A stretch of DNA of 64,000 bases, from NCBI GenBank assembly GCA_003415625.1, contig PYIU01000008.1, positions 1,984,001 to 2,048,000 on the forward strand, written 5' to 3'. Source of the stretch: Aquanectria penicillioides (Eukaryota > Ascomycota > Sordariomycetes > Hypocreales > Nectriaceae). The translations under genes were made by a program, and so were the position numbers. Positions 49,468 to 61,813 of this stretch are shown in pieces. The first letter of the stretch is position 1, and each line of letters opens with the position of its first letter. Below the pieces are notes generated by a model, which saw only the letters and a program-made list of their open reading frames with translations, did no database searches and had not been told where the DNA came from.

Positions 49468-50037
49468 ATGGCTCGAATATCGAACGCGTCCCGCAAGACG
49501 CGCCCCAGCGATGTCCAAGGTACGCCGCTCCCATCAACCCACGACGATACGCAGCTGGAAACTGCGATCTCGCAGCCGTCGTTGGACCCGACGCCTATCC
49601 CTACTTTACGGTGTCATGGCTAACAAACATGCTCAGCTGGCGATCCAGTTCCCGTTCGTGCCAAACGACGATACCGCCCAGGCACTGTTGCTCTCCGAGA
49701 GATTCGCCATTACCAAGGGCACACTAAACTTTTGATGTTGAAACTGCCCTTTGCACGTCTTGTATGTTTGCCATCACCCGCCGAAGTGCACCGAATCTTA
49801 ATAGACTGACGTCTCCGTCAGGTGCGCGAAATCGCCTTGACCGTACGGCCGAGGGGACAGGGAATGCGATGGCAGAGCCAGGCAATCCAGGCATTACAGG
49901 AAGCCGCCGAGGCATTCATGGTTCATCTGTTCGAAGATACCAACCTCTGCGCAATTCATGCCAAAAGAGTTACAATTATGCAAAAAGATATTCAGCTGGC
50001 TCGGCGAATACGTGGTGTATGGGGAGGACTGGGGTGA
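49468..50037 (+). CDS. Centromeric histone H3 variant (CENP-A / CenH3)
   Basis: Three exons, 49468-49519, 49637-49761 and 49822-50037, encode 130 residues. CENP-A replaces H3 in centromeric nucleosomes and founds the kinetochore. The fold is unmistakably H3-like: [29 protein letters not shown], and [29 protein letters not shown]. Three traits separate it from canonical H3: a short divergent tail ([15 protein letters not shown]) without the ARTKQTA start, an extended loop 1 (VRPRGQGM), and the Trp in [13 protein letters not shown], as in other CENP-A proteins. MQKDIQ replaces MPKDIQ, and the C-terminus is VWGGLG. Introns are 117 and 60 nt. Very secure. Confidence 0.95.
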
Positions 50038-50730
50038 AGATAGAATCTATAATCTGATTGGAGAGGTTGGATGGTCTTGGATGGTTATTTTTGACAGGCG
50101 TTTTGGTGTTGTTAAGGCTATATACCTCTGGTCGTGGTGTTCTTTCTATCTATTTGTTCAAGTGTCAATGTGCGTCTCGGTCACAACTCAATTCACGAGG
50201 TAATATCCCGAGTCACAGTCTTCGACTTCCGTTCTCCAGCATAAGATACAAGCGAGAAATTCGATATCCAATGTTAAAAACCATCGTTGGACCCTTACAC
50301 ATCCCATGTTCACTAGTTCTTGGCATCTCAGTTCGCCTAAGCTCAGGGGACCAACCATGAACACTTCAGGACTGAATAAAAAATATTCGGTGCGAGGGAT
50401 GCTACGTGGAATCATTCATCACTCAACTGCTTTGGTAGCTACAATATGTACTCACTATTTCAACGGAAATACCAAATCACTTTTGCGTCACAATACCCAT
50501 TATTTATTGGTCGGGCAATTCCGGTACCTGGAGGTGGCGCAGGATTGACTGCCAGTCCTGACGTAATATGCCGACATCCAAACTCGCAACAAATTCCCCT
50601 CTCCCATCATCCCCAACTGACCAACAACTCGTCATAACTCGATCAAATTCCATCTCTTTACGCTTCACTGGGCTTTATTCGCTAGTTGGAAGACAAACTG
50701 GGCTAGGAGAACCTAGATACACACGCAACA
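50038..50730. other. Intergenic stretch, no gene seen
   Basis: These 693 bases between the CENP-A stop and the next start codon on the same strand contain T-rich 3'-end-like sequence and a promoter-type region. Nothing specific is recognised. Confidence 0.5.
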
Positions 50731-51310
50731 ATGAATCGCATGTTTAGTTCTCGGTCTATCTTTCGAGCGGTAGCTGCTGGAATTGGCCCAGCGGCATCCG
50801 TAAGTAGTCTTCTCATCAGCAGACGCACACTCCGTTGCGACGCTCATCCGTTAGTCGCCTCCCCTTCTTTGAAACAGCGCCCATCGCCTCCTGTGGGTTT
50901 GTCTCCAGAGATTGTCCACCAAGTTTCTAGTGGTAGTATTGCAGGTGTGTCCAGGCCTTCCCCCTCCCCACTGATGTCTGCTCTCCATTGTACTCATACC
51001 AGCTTCTGCGTCGCTAGGATTCAGTATTGGTAGCCTGGTTGTCGTCTTCTCCCAAACCCTTGCCCTTCTTACTAGCTTGGCTACTATCTCCCTTTATGTA
51101 AGACCAGTTGCTCATGCGCGGCTCTCCTTGCTCGGCCTCTGATTCCCCTGATTGTAGCTCGCTTTTCGCTCTGGCCTTGACGTACTTCGGATACTAGGTC
51201 TCTCAACAAACCTGGAAAGAAATGGTCTGTGGAAGAAAACTAAAGGGAGGCCTTGGTTCGCAGTATCTTTCCTCGCAACCTTCGCCCTAGCTACTGTTGT
51301 CCGACTATAA
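50731..51310 (+). CDS. Small FUN14-like membrane protein, probably mitochondrial
   Basis: Three exons, 50731-50944, 51018-51097 and 51158-51310, encode 148 residues. The N-terminus (MNRMFSSRSIFRAVAAGIG, then ISRRTLRC) is rich in Arg and Ser without acidic residues, like a mitochondrial presequence. After LSPEIVHQVSSGSIAG come two hydrophobic stretches (FSIGSLVVVFSQTLALLTS and a C-terminal FAVSFLATFALATVV). The Gly-rich pattern GSIAGFSIG followed by VVFSQTLALL resembles the FUN14 domain seen in outer-membrane mitophagy and contact-site proteins, but the match is by memory and only moderate. Introns start GTGTGT and GTAAGA. The existence of the gene is better supported than its name. Confidence 0.65.
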
Positions 51311-51791
51311 TGGTTGTTTGAGCCTTGATCTCATCTCGCAGAAAACCATCATATTGAATAAAGTCGCGTCGTTCCGCGAAGAGCTCCTTTTGCACGCCAT
51401 TTAGGATGATTCCGTGCTACTATAGAGGGATAAAAGAGGACAGTTGCCGCTTAATTAGAAGTTCGCGCTAGTCCTTTCAAGCTCTTCACGTCAACCATTC
51501 TCGTGCTTGGCACTGGCCTGCTCGCAAATAAGACATTGCTACGCCGTGATAACTCATCTAAAAGTTCTCACTACTAGAAACTCGTCGGCAAAAGATTCAG
51601 TTTATTTCAGGACTTAGTAGTCGTTATCACGATTCAGAAATAGCTTGTGCCAGACTTCTTTTCCTTACGGATCAATTCCGACTAGTATTGCCACCACTTA
51701 CTGGTTGGAAAACAGGGGGCTCCTGACACAACAACAGATTTGTATATAAGTACCCGTCCATACGCTTCTGTAACCTTCTCTTCGGCTCAGT
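51311..51791. other. Intergenic stretch between convergent genes
   Basis: These 481 bases lie between two convergent stop codons. No gene or repeat is recognised. Confidence 0.5.
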
Positions 51792-53996
51792 TTACTCAAT
51801 GGGCGCAGCTTCCCTTTTGAGCCAAGCCTTTGTAACGTCATCGTTCTGAAAGAACCCGAGTGTCTTGCCCAACACCTCGAGATGATATGAATTAAGCCAA
51901 GTTTTCTCCGTCTCAGTAAGCAGATCAACATCGATAAGATTTCGGCAGTATGGGACCATTGTGACGTGTTCAAATCCGAGGAAAGGCTTGTCCCCAAACG
52001 AGTATTTTGTCTTGACTTCCTTGACAATAATGACGTTTTCGATACGAATGCCGAATTTGCCGTCTTCGTAAAAGCCAGGTTCGTTGGATATCACATTTCC
52101 AGGAGCAAGAGCAACTTCGGCAAACTGCACCCGAGTACCAATGCCGATTGGTCCTTCGTGGACATTCAGGAAGGACCCAATTCCGTGTCCAGTTCCATGT
52201 CTGTAATCCAATCCATTTTTCTAGTTTATTAGTTAGCGCTGTTTGATTGATCTTGTCGTAATATGTTTACCCAAAGGTGCTGTCGGGCTAAGCAGTCAAG
52301 CGCAAATCCAGTTGTGCCCTTAGGAAAGATCGCCAAGTCTAGTGCGATATGGCCTTTTAGGACCAGAGTATACGCCTCTTTTTCAACATGTGAAGGTTTT
52401 CCAAAATGCAGCGTTCGTGTTGTGTCTGTTGTCCCGTCACGGTATTGGGCTCCAGAGTCACATAGATAGATAGCATCAGGATCGATCTTAGCACAGTGTT
52501 CCCTCTCCGGACCATAATGGATTATAGCAGCACTACAAACGACGTTATCAGTTTAGGGGTTTCTCAGTGGGAAACTTCCCGCAATAAAGAAAAAATGAAG
52601 GGGAGGAGTCAACTCACTTTGGGCCAGTTGAAGAAATGGTCGGGAAAGATAGGCCAACAAACTCCGATTTGCTGGAACGAAGCTCCTCGAGCTTATCAGC
52701 GGCCTGTACTTCATCTAGAGTGTTCTTTTTAACCACAAGCTGGTCCTCAAGCCAGGCGAAGTATTCAATCAAGGCAGCGCCGTCCCTCACATGACAAGAC
52801 CGCATACCCGCGATCTCAGCCTCGGTCTTGATGGCTTTGGCGTCACCAACGGGGCTTCGAATTTCATCCACCATTAAATCGCCCCCAAGGGCACTCTTCA
52901 GGGCCCATGAGCCTTTAGATGAGATAAGGAAGCTTCCTGGCCCATCACATCCACTCCCCTTGCTGACATTCATGTGAAGCTCTCGAGCATCGTCGAAGAT
53001 AACATCGTAAGGCTTAATCATTACGTTGTTAGAGCTAAGATGAGAGCGACAACTACCATCCAATTTCGATTCATCAATGTAGATAGTTGCAGAAGTAGGG
53101 GTGACGATGGCATAAGAGAAAAAGACAGGATTGTAGGGGATATCGCTTCCTCGTAAGTTAAACAACCAGGCAATTTCATCAAGCATAGAAACCACAAAAC
53201 CTTGTGAATGTTTCTTTTCAAGCTCTTGTCGGAGTTTACTGAGCTTGTTTTGGACAGATTCTCCAGCGATTTCGTCTGGCTGGATAGAGACGGGATGTGT
53301 CGGACGTGCCGGACGCTCGCTTCCCCATACCAAATCAACCAAATTTTCACGGATTGGAATCAGATCAGAGCCACCAGATTTGTGGATTTTCTCTAGGAGA
53401 CCTTTTGCCGTAGACCCCGAAATGAGACAGGGGTCAACAGCAACATTCTTCCCGCCAGCAGACTGTTCAGCAGACCATTCTTGCCAGGTAGGAACATCCT
53501 GGAGGCCCTGTTTCAGTAAGGCCCAGTTGTCATCAAGTTGCGATGCGGCTTGATTAAAGTAGCGACCATCTGTTGCGAGCGCGGCAGATTGGTGTGTGAC
53601 AATAGCACAGCCAGCGGAGCCCGTAAAACCAGAGATAAACTCACGCCTAGCGTCACAGTCTGCAATGTACTCGGAAGAATGACTGTCCTCAGATGGGATG
53701 ACTGTAGAAACAACAATTGCAGTTAGTTATGTCGCAAGATGAAAGTGCAAAAATAAGCGGTTGAGACGCCGTGGGAAGATGTTGGATCAGAAACTTCGGC
53801 GTGGGCCAAGCTCACCATAAACTTGGATATTGCGTTCCTTCATCAACCCTCGGAGGTGGGCGAGCCTGGAGGTGGTATCAAGCCTTTCCATAGTAATAGA
53901 TGAAAATAGTGCGCGTGTGGAAGAGCTTGTTCTCTCAAATATTGGTGGCCTTGGTGTAGCCAGACGAAGCAGCCTTGCTATTGTCTGGGGAAGCAT
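51792..53996 (-). CDS. AMPP: Xaa-Pro aminopeptidase P (metallopeptidase M24B)
   Basis: Four exons, 53996-53816, 53701-52618, 52532-52271 and 52220-51792, encode 651 residues from the first ATG. The enzyme removes N-terminal residues preceding proline. The pita-bread metal ligands are visible: two Asp in [17 protein letters not shown], His in [17 protein letters not shown], Glu in [11 protein letters not shown] and Glu in FGIRIENV. The N-terminal domain has [20 protein letters not shown] and [12 protein letters not shown]. Residues 1-35 ([18 protein letters not shown], then [10 protein letters not shown]) look like a presequence, and a second Met at 53891 ([14 protein letters not shown]) matches the usual cytosolic start, so two isoforms are possible. 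Intron 3 (52221-52270) has a clear GCTAAC branch sequence. The gene name is by family. Confidence 0.93.
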
Positions 53997-55044
53997 AGAC
54001 CTTCGGCAGGAAGCTCACAGCGCATACACTGAGAAGGGTGAGGTCGCACCTAGTCTCAAACCAAATAAATGTCCTTGTCTGGATGTTAGTAGTGGAGGCA
54101 CAGATGTCGACACTCCGGGAAATCGAAAGGCAGCACAGTACAGTGGCAATAAGCTGCGTCCTAGAATGGAGAAGATTAGGAGAGGGGCTTATGCCAGGGC
54201 AAAAGGAGTGTATCTGCGATATGCCGTGAGTTCGGAACAATGCGCAGCCCGTTTACCATTAAGAAGAGGGGGAACCGAGAGTGGTGATGACAACGATGAA
54301 GCTGTTGGTGAGGGTTTGAATGAGCGGGGAATCAAGCTCAAAGTCAGGGAAAACAGCAAAAGGCGGGAAAGTGGGGGGGGGACTCATGGTGGGCGGAGCA
54401 GGCGTACCTATTTAGACCACGACTCCAAAAGTCGCCCAGAGGATGGGAAGGTAAGGCTGAGCCACTAAAGATTTGTTTTCGTGGCCAGGAAGTAAAATTC
54501 TCAAGTAAGGTGCACAAGGAAGAGAATGAGTGACGGGCCAAGACGGTAAATCAGGCAAAGCCGTTGGTTAAGTGTCGTGCCCAACCCTCACGAGACCTCA
54601 AGACGACGAAAGATAATGGACAACAACAGAGGGGGTCTTTGTTGCCTGCGGATCTTTGGAATGGCCGTAACCCCGACCATCACAGACTCACTCCACAATA
54701 CACCGACGCCCAGAACCAATTCAAATCAAAGACGCTACCTTACTTTAGGTCCCAACATGGGGAGGAGGTCAATTTTCAGTTGTCCAAAATGGCGAGCCTC
54801 AGCGGGGTGGGTGCATGCCATCAAAACGCACCTACCTAGATAAATTGGGAGGGAGGGAGGAAGTAAAGTGCCTTGGTGCCGCGTGATGGGCTTCTTTTCT
54901 TACCGTGAAGGTACAGCGACGGGATGGGGCCATTTTCTACTTCTGTCTCACCCCTAATAACCTCTCTTTCCTAAATGATTACATAGTGTTCTGTGGTATT
55001 TATCCCCCAAACTAGAATAATAAGTATCTCTTATTAAAGCCTAC
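53997..55044. other. Gene-free stretch leading into the retrotransposon
   Basis: This contains the AMPP promoter and about 900 bases of ordinary sequence. GCACCTACCTAGATA at 54,828-54,842 is another interspersed motif copy. No gene is supportable. The last five bases (CCTAC, 55040-55044) are the left target-site duplication of the element that follows. Confidence 0.6.
55040..55044 (+). repeat. Left target-site duplication of the copia element
   Basis: CCTAC directly precedes the left LTR and is repeated immediately after the right LTR at 61814-61818. A 5-bp duplication is typical of LTR-retrotransposon integration. Confidence 0.85.
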
Positions 55045-55268
55045 TGTTGAACTGAACCAGTTGTGTAATTGTGTGTATTCTTGTTTTCTTCTTGTCCCTC
55101 CTAGCCTTGCTTCATCGCTTAGGCTCTAAAAGAGGGGTTGGGTTGCGCTAGACCTAATAGAGCTATATTATATTCACATAACCTTCATCCAATCATTCCA
55201 AGCTTCGTTTCTATAATCTAAAGTGCATCCTAGTGTTTCCCTATGTATAGAATACCTTAAGTTTAACA
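55045..55268 (-). repeat. Left LTR (3' LTR of the minus-strand copia element)
   Basis: 224 bp, beginning TGTTGAACTG and ending GTTTAACA. It aligns without indels, as far as I can see by eye, to 61590-61813; the differences noticed are transitions in both directions (C/T and G/A). Confidence 0.88.
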
Positions 55269-55713
55269 TACCCCTTTAGATTTGCTAGAGGCAGGTCTAA
55301 TATATTTCTTATTTACTGTTTATTTATCGATTTTGCATTTTATTTATAGCTTTCTATTTTTATCTTATGCTTTTATTTTATTTTTGTATTTATTGCATTT
55401 TTATTAGTATTATTTGCTTAATATTTATTATTGTATATAGGCATTTTTAATTACTTTATAAATACTATCCATTTAGTAAATAGAAACAATAGAATAGTTA
55501 TAAATTATAATAAAAAGCATTCTTTAAATTACTTTACTTTAATCTTACTTTTTATCTCTATAGAAGGATCCTTGCCTATAAATAAAGCAATTTATTCCTT
55601 TATTTTAAACTTCTTTTCTTTTTTCTTTCTTTAGCTTTAATATAATTTTATATATATATCTTTATAGTGTTTTTAGTCTTTAATTTATATATACTAACTG
55701 TAGTTATTTCAAT

Positions 55714-55715
<2 letters not shown>

Positions 55716-55758
<43 letters not shown>

Positions 55759-55759
55759 C
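55716..55759 (+). repeat. (TA)n microsatellite inside the element
   Basis: An almost pure TA dinucleotide run interrupted by one C. It lies just inside the left end of the copia element and probably arose from the AT bias of the mutated interior. Confidence 0.75.
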
Positions 55760-57721
55760 ACTATATTATAAATTAATTTTGCAGTTTAGAATTGAATTTT
55801 ATAATTTAAAATTGAATTTTATAGTTTATTTTTAGGTTTTATAGCTCTTTTTTTATTAACTACTTATAATAATAATAATTTATTTAATAAGCTATTCTCC
55901 CTTTCTATTAACTCCCTATTGCCCCTACTATAAGTTATTTTATAGCTTAAAACTAAATTATATATTACTAACTTTATCTTAGCAATATAAATTAACAGTA
56001 GGGTTATATATAGGCCTAAGCTATTTATGCAGCTTAAGCAAAAGAACTTTTTGCTGTAGCTAAGTATACTGCTAAACTATAAGTATTTTTAAATTAAATT
56101 TTAAGCTTTATTTAACTATTTTACTTTATATAGTGCCTTTTAATAGCAGCTTATACCCTACCTTACTTATTTATTGTTGGCCCTTATGGGCTAAAGCAAT
56201 AAAAAATATTAAAAGCATTTTAATACCTTAAGGCAATGCTATAAGCGCTATAACCCTAATAGCTGCTATTGCCCTATATAAATATATTTATATTATTATT
56301 TTGCACTTTATTTTATTAATTTAAGTTGTAAAATAGTCCTTTTGCTACTCTCTTTATAATGCTATTCTTCTTAAATTATATTTAAGGAAATAATATTATA
56401 AAAAAGGTAAAAGTTTAATTTAGCACTTTATTTTTATATTTTAAACTGTAAAATTAACTTTTGCATTATAAAAAAAGAATAAGTAATGCATTGCTATTAA
56501 AGTTATATTAAATAGATATATTATAGGTACCTTTCTATCTACTAAAGACCTTTATCTTTAGTAAATAAAATAATTAAAATTATTTTAAAGTTTATTTTGC
56601 TATTTTGTAGTTTATTTTATTATTTTACCTTTTAATTAATAGCTACTATAATGGCATTAAATTAATAAATTTTATTATATTAATACTTTATTCCTTTGCT
56701 ATTTTTGTAATATTAAATATTAAAGCTATAAGCCTTTTAGTATTTCCTTAATTATATATTCTTATAAATCTTAACTTTATTGTATTTAAATGCATTTTAT
56801 TAAATTTATAAGTTTAAATTGTTTTTAGCTTTTAAAAAAGGTTTTGCCTTATAATAGCTTTATTAAACTATTAGCTATTAATTTTGCACTTTATTTATAT
56901 AAAATGGAGATTATTCTTACTATTATAAATTGCCTTAGTTAATAATTATATATATTAATATATTTAAGCTTAATTTTTAATTTCTTAAGAGGATTTTAAA
57001 TAAATTCAATTATCTATTAATTATTATAAATAAGTTTTAAAATAGGATTCTAAAGCTCAATTTTAAGTTCTATAAATAGTCTCTATTAATAGAGTCCTTC
57101 CTTTACAGCTTAAAAGAAAGTAAGCAATTCTACCTTTATAGTTAATATTATAACTATATTTTATTTATTTATATACCATTTAATTAATCCACTAAAAAGT
57201 TTTATTGTATATACTTATAAACTTTTCTAATCTAATATATTATTAGCAAAAGATATATTACTATATATTAAAAAGTTATCTTTACCTTTAAGCTATAAAG
57301 TAAAAAAATAAATTGCATAAAGATAATATAATACTTAATTTACTGCCTTTATATATAGTTTCTTTAGATTTATTATAAATCTTATAAAATATAATATAGT
57401 AAATACAATATTTAATTAAGTAATAATTGCTGCATAAAGGATTGAGCTAATCACTTATTTATATTAGTTTATTATACTTTATTTAGTAATTTGCTTATTT
57501 AAGAAGAGTTCTATTTTCTCTATTAAAATTGCATTTCCTTTATCTAAAGTATATAATTTATAAATCTTCTTTAAGTATAAGTTTTAAGTTACCTAAATTA
57601 ATTTTTAATTTTATTCTTAAATAATCTCTATCCTAAGAAATTACTATAGCTTGCCTCTATTGATTAGTTTATATTTTAACTTTAAATCTATAATTGCTTT
57701 ATTTATAATTTATTTATATCT

Positions 57722-57766
57722 TTTAGTATATATTATTATAATATTATCTATATAAAAGAAGATAAA
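57722..57766 (-). pseudogene. Reverse-transcriptase core remnant (copia type)
   Basis: The minus strand reads FIFFYIDNIIIIYTK, a mutated form of the copia reverse-transcriptase active site in which the second Asp of the YxDD box has become Asn through a G-to-A change. Surrounding frames carry many stops, so the enzyme is inactive. Confidence 0.8.
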
Positions 57767-59752
57767 AACTCTACTTTTATTATAGCAATATAGTTTATAA
57801 GGGATTGGTTTAAAACTAATATTTTATAATGTTATTTTAAGCTCTATTTGCTATAAAAAAGATGCAATTTTTAGTCTATAAAGTGCTTTTTTAAGTAATA
57901 GCATTTAGCCTTTATTTTTGCTCTCTCTATATTTTAATAAAGGTCTTATAAATATATCTATTAGTAGTTTTATATTTATAAATGCATTTATTGCATTAAA
58001 TTATAGTATCTTAAGATTGAACCTTACTGCAATTATAAGTAGGGTTTTAAATAATTTTCCTATTAGTATAGCAGTATATATTTCTTTAGAACTTGCCTTT
58101 TGCTATTAATCTCTTTAAACAATAAATCTAGCTTTATATTTCTGTAAGTATTTATATTTATTGAACTTATATATATAAACCTATATACAGTCAATAAGTT
58201 ATAAGTTGCAAAACTTAATTTTGCTCTTTAGTGTTTTAATTTAAGACTTTATTTGCTAATAACTCTTTAAGTGTATTTTCTTTACTTTTAGGAATATAGC
58301 CTTAAACTTATGCCTAAGAATATTTCTATAAGAACTTAATACTTAAGGTAGGTTCTTTTAATAGAGTTTTTATTTCTTTTAAATAAGGTTTATTTTATCC
58401 TTTTGCAGCTTATATTTTAGTTTATGCTTTTTATATTTAATTCTAGTATATATTGCCTTAATTATAATAGTATTTCTACATTTTTTAAATAGTATAGCTT
58501 TTATTTCTATAAAAAAGGCTTAGTGGAGCTTAATCTATTCCCTCTATAAGCTAGTATTTAGTATTAGGGGTATTAAGTGTTTTCTTCCTTACTTTATTGC
58601 TAAAGCTAGAAAGGCAGAAGCTAGACTTTTTAGTGGAGTTAGGAAGGGTTTAAACTATAGTTAAATGTATTTTTTATCTTTAATCTATAGTTTATCTATA
58701 TCCTTTTCCTTTTTAGTTTTTAAGTCTTTAATTATATTTTAAAGGCTTATTTTAGTGGTTTAAAGCTTATCTTATAGTTAATTAATATTATCCACTTAAT
58801 TAACCTACTTAATATTAAAAAGAGCTTTTATTTGTATTTATATTTCTTTAAAGGTCTTTTTACCTATAGTTTCTTTTATTTTAGTATTACTTACTAAAAA
58901 AAGGTCTTCTTTATTAAAGATAATATCTTAAGTTATATACACTTAATTAATAATTAAATTCTAAATGCAAAAAAGGTTTTAGGAATTATATCCTATAAAA
59001 TAATCTATTTAAGCCTTTAGGCTTATTCTAAATGTAAGTTAATTCTTCTTTAATTAAGTGTCTTTAATTATTGCAAATAATTTATAATTAATTGTCCTAA
59101 GGTAAGTAATTTATAGCTTGCAATCCTTATTTAAGCTTTAAATTAATAAAAAGAAGCTCTTATATAGTGTTTTCCATTTAAGTCCCTATTTTAGAGTTTG
59201 GTTTAGTAGATATACTGCTATTTTTACTATCTTTAGCTATAGTCTAGCTAGTAGACCACTTTTAATTATAAGAACTCTTATTTTCTCTTTTACTACCCCT
59301 TTAAAATGTTCTTTTAATCTATTCTATTGCTATATTTAAGAGGCACTTTCTTCTACTGCTATTTCTCTTTAATCTAGCTATATATAGACTAAATTGCTCT
59401 TTTAAAGCTTATTATCTATTTCTATTACTTAAAGTTTAATTCTATATTTTATTTCTAATATTTAAGTAAAGTTTTATAGCATTAACAATAATTATTCTTC
59501 TTTTTGATTTTTAAAGTAATAGTTTTAGTATATTCCTAATATACAGTCTATTATAATAGTATATAAAGAAAGGTTTATTATATTGAGTTAAAAGTTATAA
59601 AAGTCTAAAGAAACTTACTCTCTAAAAATTAAGCTTTATATTTATAGTTTGCAGTGCTTTTAGCATTTTATTTTGCCTAATCTATAAGCATTACATTTAA
59701 CTATTATTAGACCTTTAATCTTTATACTAATAGTATAGTTAATTAGGTATTC

Positions 59753-59791
59753 TAATACTTTAAGTCCTAAATAACCTAATTGGCAATGCCA
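59753..59791 (-). pseudogene. Gag-pre-integrase domain remnant (copia type)
   Basis: The minus strand reads WHCQLGYLGLKVL, corresponding to the conserved W-H-x-R-L-G-H-L-G motif that precedes the integrase zinc finger of copia elements. It lies about 2 kb on the 5' side of the reverse-transcriptase motif in coding orientation, the expected order. Confidence 0.8.
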
Positions 59792-61589
59792 TCTTATAGC
59801 TTCTACTTATTATAGATATTTTAGCATCTATAAGTTATAATAAGGTTTGTTTATTATAAATAAGCTTTATTCTTAAGTAATAGGCTTATAATCTAAAATA
59901 TATTAATTATAGGCAATCTTCAATCTATATAAAGCTTGCCCACTTCTATATTTTAGAATATTATCTTTATTTCTTTAATCCCACTAATAACTATATTAAT
60001 AGAGTCTTCTTAATAAAACTAAATTTATTTTAATTTATAGGCAGTAAGCAATATGCCTTAAAATAAAAAAATAAGCTTTACCTTATAGGTTTTAAACTTT
60101 AATTTCTATATCTTTATATCCTAAGATTAAAAGGTTCTTTAATTTAGTAAAAATAACTTTATTAAATAGAGCTAATTTAAGATTCTTAAATTTTTTTTTA
60201 TTATTAAAAATATATAGTATTGTTCTTAAATTAAGTATAATTAAGATTTATAATAGGTATTTGCTATATAAAATAAAGAAAATAGTAGTAGAATTTAAGA
60301 TTAGGATTTATAATATTAATTGTTAGTTTAAATCCTTAGTTAGTTGTGCGGTTTGCTTCTTAAGCTTTTTGTACAGTTCCTAAACTTCAATTTAATCTTT
60401 TAACTGTATTTCCTATCTTTTATCTATCCACTTTTGCCTTTCTATTCGCTTAGGTATATTTTTAGGGAATGCAATCTAGCACTTTTAGGTATTAGCATTA
60501 AAGTATAATTTCCTATATAAAATGCAGTAATTATCTTTTTTTAGAGTTTATTTTTATTTCTTTAACTTAAGTTATTTAGGTTATAAGCTCTTTAAATAAA
60601 AATGTTTTTTAAAAGGTAGATTTAAGCCTTAAAATGTAAATCTAAAGTTCCCCTTTTATACTAAAGCTTTATATTGCTTTCCTTTAGTCTCTTTTCTTTT
60701 TTTAATCTTATATTTAAAACTTAAAGCAAAAGTAGCTAGTATATAAATACTTTTCTTAATAGCATCTTTATATTATACTTTAATAATTTAAAGGAATATT
60801 TAAAAGTAACTTTTAAGATATTATTCTAAATCTATAAACTATACATTTAGGTATAAAGCTTTAGTAATATTTCTTATAGTTGCAATCTTTATAGACTATT
60901 CCCAATTAATAATTCAATCTTACTAAATAATTTTAGGGTTTAAAGTCTATTTTAGCACTTTAAAATAGTATTTTTAAGCTTATTTTCCTCTTAGTATATT
61001 ATTAATTCTATATATAGCTTTAAGATTATTATAGAATTTTGCAATATTATTATTATTATCCCCTTTATTTATTATAAATAAATATATTTAAATATAATAA
61101 GGGCTTATTTTCTTTATTATTTAATTAAGGATATTATAGATTTTATTTACTTTAATCTTATATTTTTTTTAATTATAATAAAATATTATAAGCTTGTATT
61201 TTAGCAGTTTTTAATCTTTAGGAAGCAGCTTTATTATTATAATTGCCCTTTATATTAACCGAATAAACTTTAATCTTAAGCTTTTAGCCTTAGCTTCCTC
61301 TTTTGCAAAGTATCTTATAGCAGTTGGCATTATAGGCTTAAAAATTCAGGTAGTCTTAAACTAAAAAGAGTCCTTAAGGATTCTAAGCTTCTTGACTTAT
61401 TCTATAGTGATTTTCACTTTATAGCTTTATTTAAAGGTTTCCTAATCATTTAGGTTGTTAAGGATATAGGTCTTTAAAGTTATTTTATATATTTAGTTTG
61501 GAATTGAAATATAAGGTTCATTTCTTACTTTTAGAGCTCAATTAGATAGTTATAGCTGCACTAATAAACATAGCTTTAAGACTCTTAAT

Positions 61590-61813
61590 TGTTAAACTAA
61601 ACCAATTGTATAATTGTATGTATTCTTATTTTCTTCTTGTCCCTCCTAGCCTTACTTTATCGCTTAGGCTCTAAAAGAGGGGTCGGGTTGCGCTAGACCT
61701 AATAGAGCTACGTTGTATTCATATAACCTTCATCCAATCATTCCAAGCTTCGTTTCTATAATCCAAAGTGCGTCCTGGTGTTTCCCTGTGTACAGGATAC
61801 CTCGGGTTTAACA
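61590..61813 (-). repeat. Right LTR (5' LTR of the minus-strand copia element)
   Basis: 224 bp, beginning TGTTAAACTA and ending GTTTAACA, the same length as the left LTR. Its 3' half keeps more G and C (for example GTGTACAGGATACCTCGGG) than the corresponding left-LTR segment (ATGTATAGAATACCTTAAG). Confidence 0.88.

Larger units (their letters stand above)
55045..61813 (-). mobile_element. Ty1/copia LTR retrotransposon, full length, heavily mutated, minus orientation
   Basis: A 6769-bp element is bounded by two 224-bp LTRs and a perfect CCTAC duplication. The coding strand is the minus strand. A purine tract reading AAAGGGGTA on that strand directly abuts the left (3') LTR. Reading right to left, the pre-integrase motif WHCQLGYLGLKVL is at 59791-59753. 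A zinc-finger-like KCNAYRLGK lies near 59,690. The reverse-transcriptase motif FIFFYIDNIIIIYTK, a mutated YVDD box, is at 57766-57722. Integrase before reverse transcriptase is the copia order. All frames are broken by stops, and the interior is extremely AT-rich, consistent with RIP. It is non-autonomous and dead. I did not recognise a primer-binding site after the right LTR. Confidence 0.88.

Noticed and set aside
55431..58109. Small open frames inside the AT-rich element (for example 55431-55634 and 57918-58109)
   Set aside because: They are on the non-coding strand of the element, consist mostly of I, L, F, N and K, and arise from base composition.
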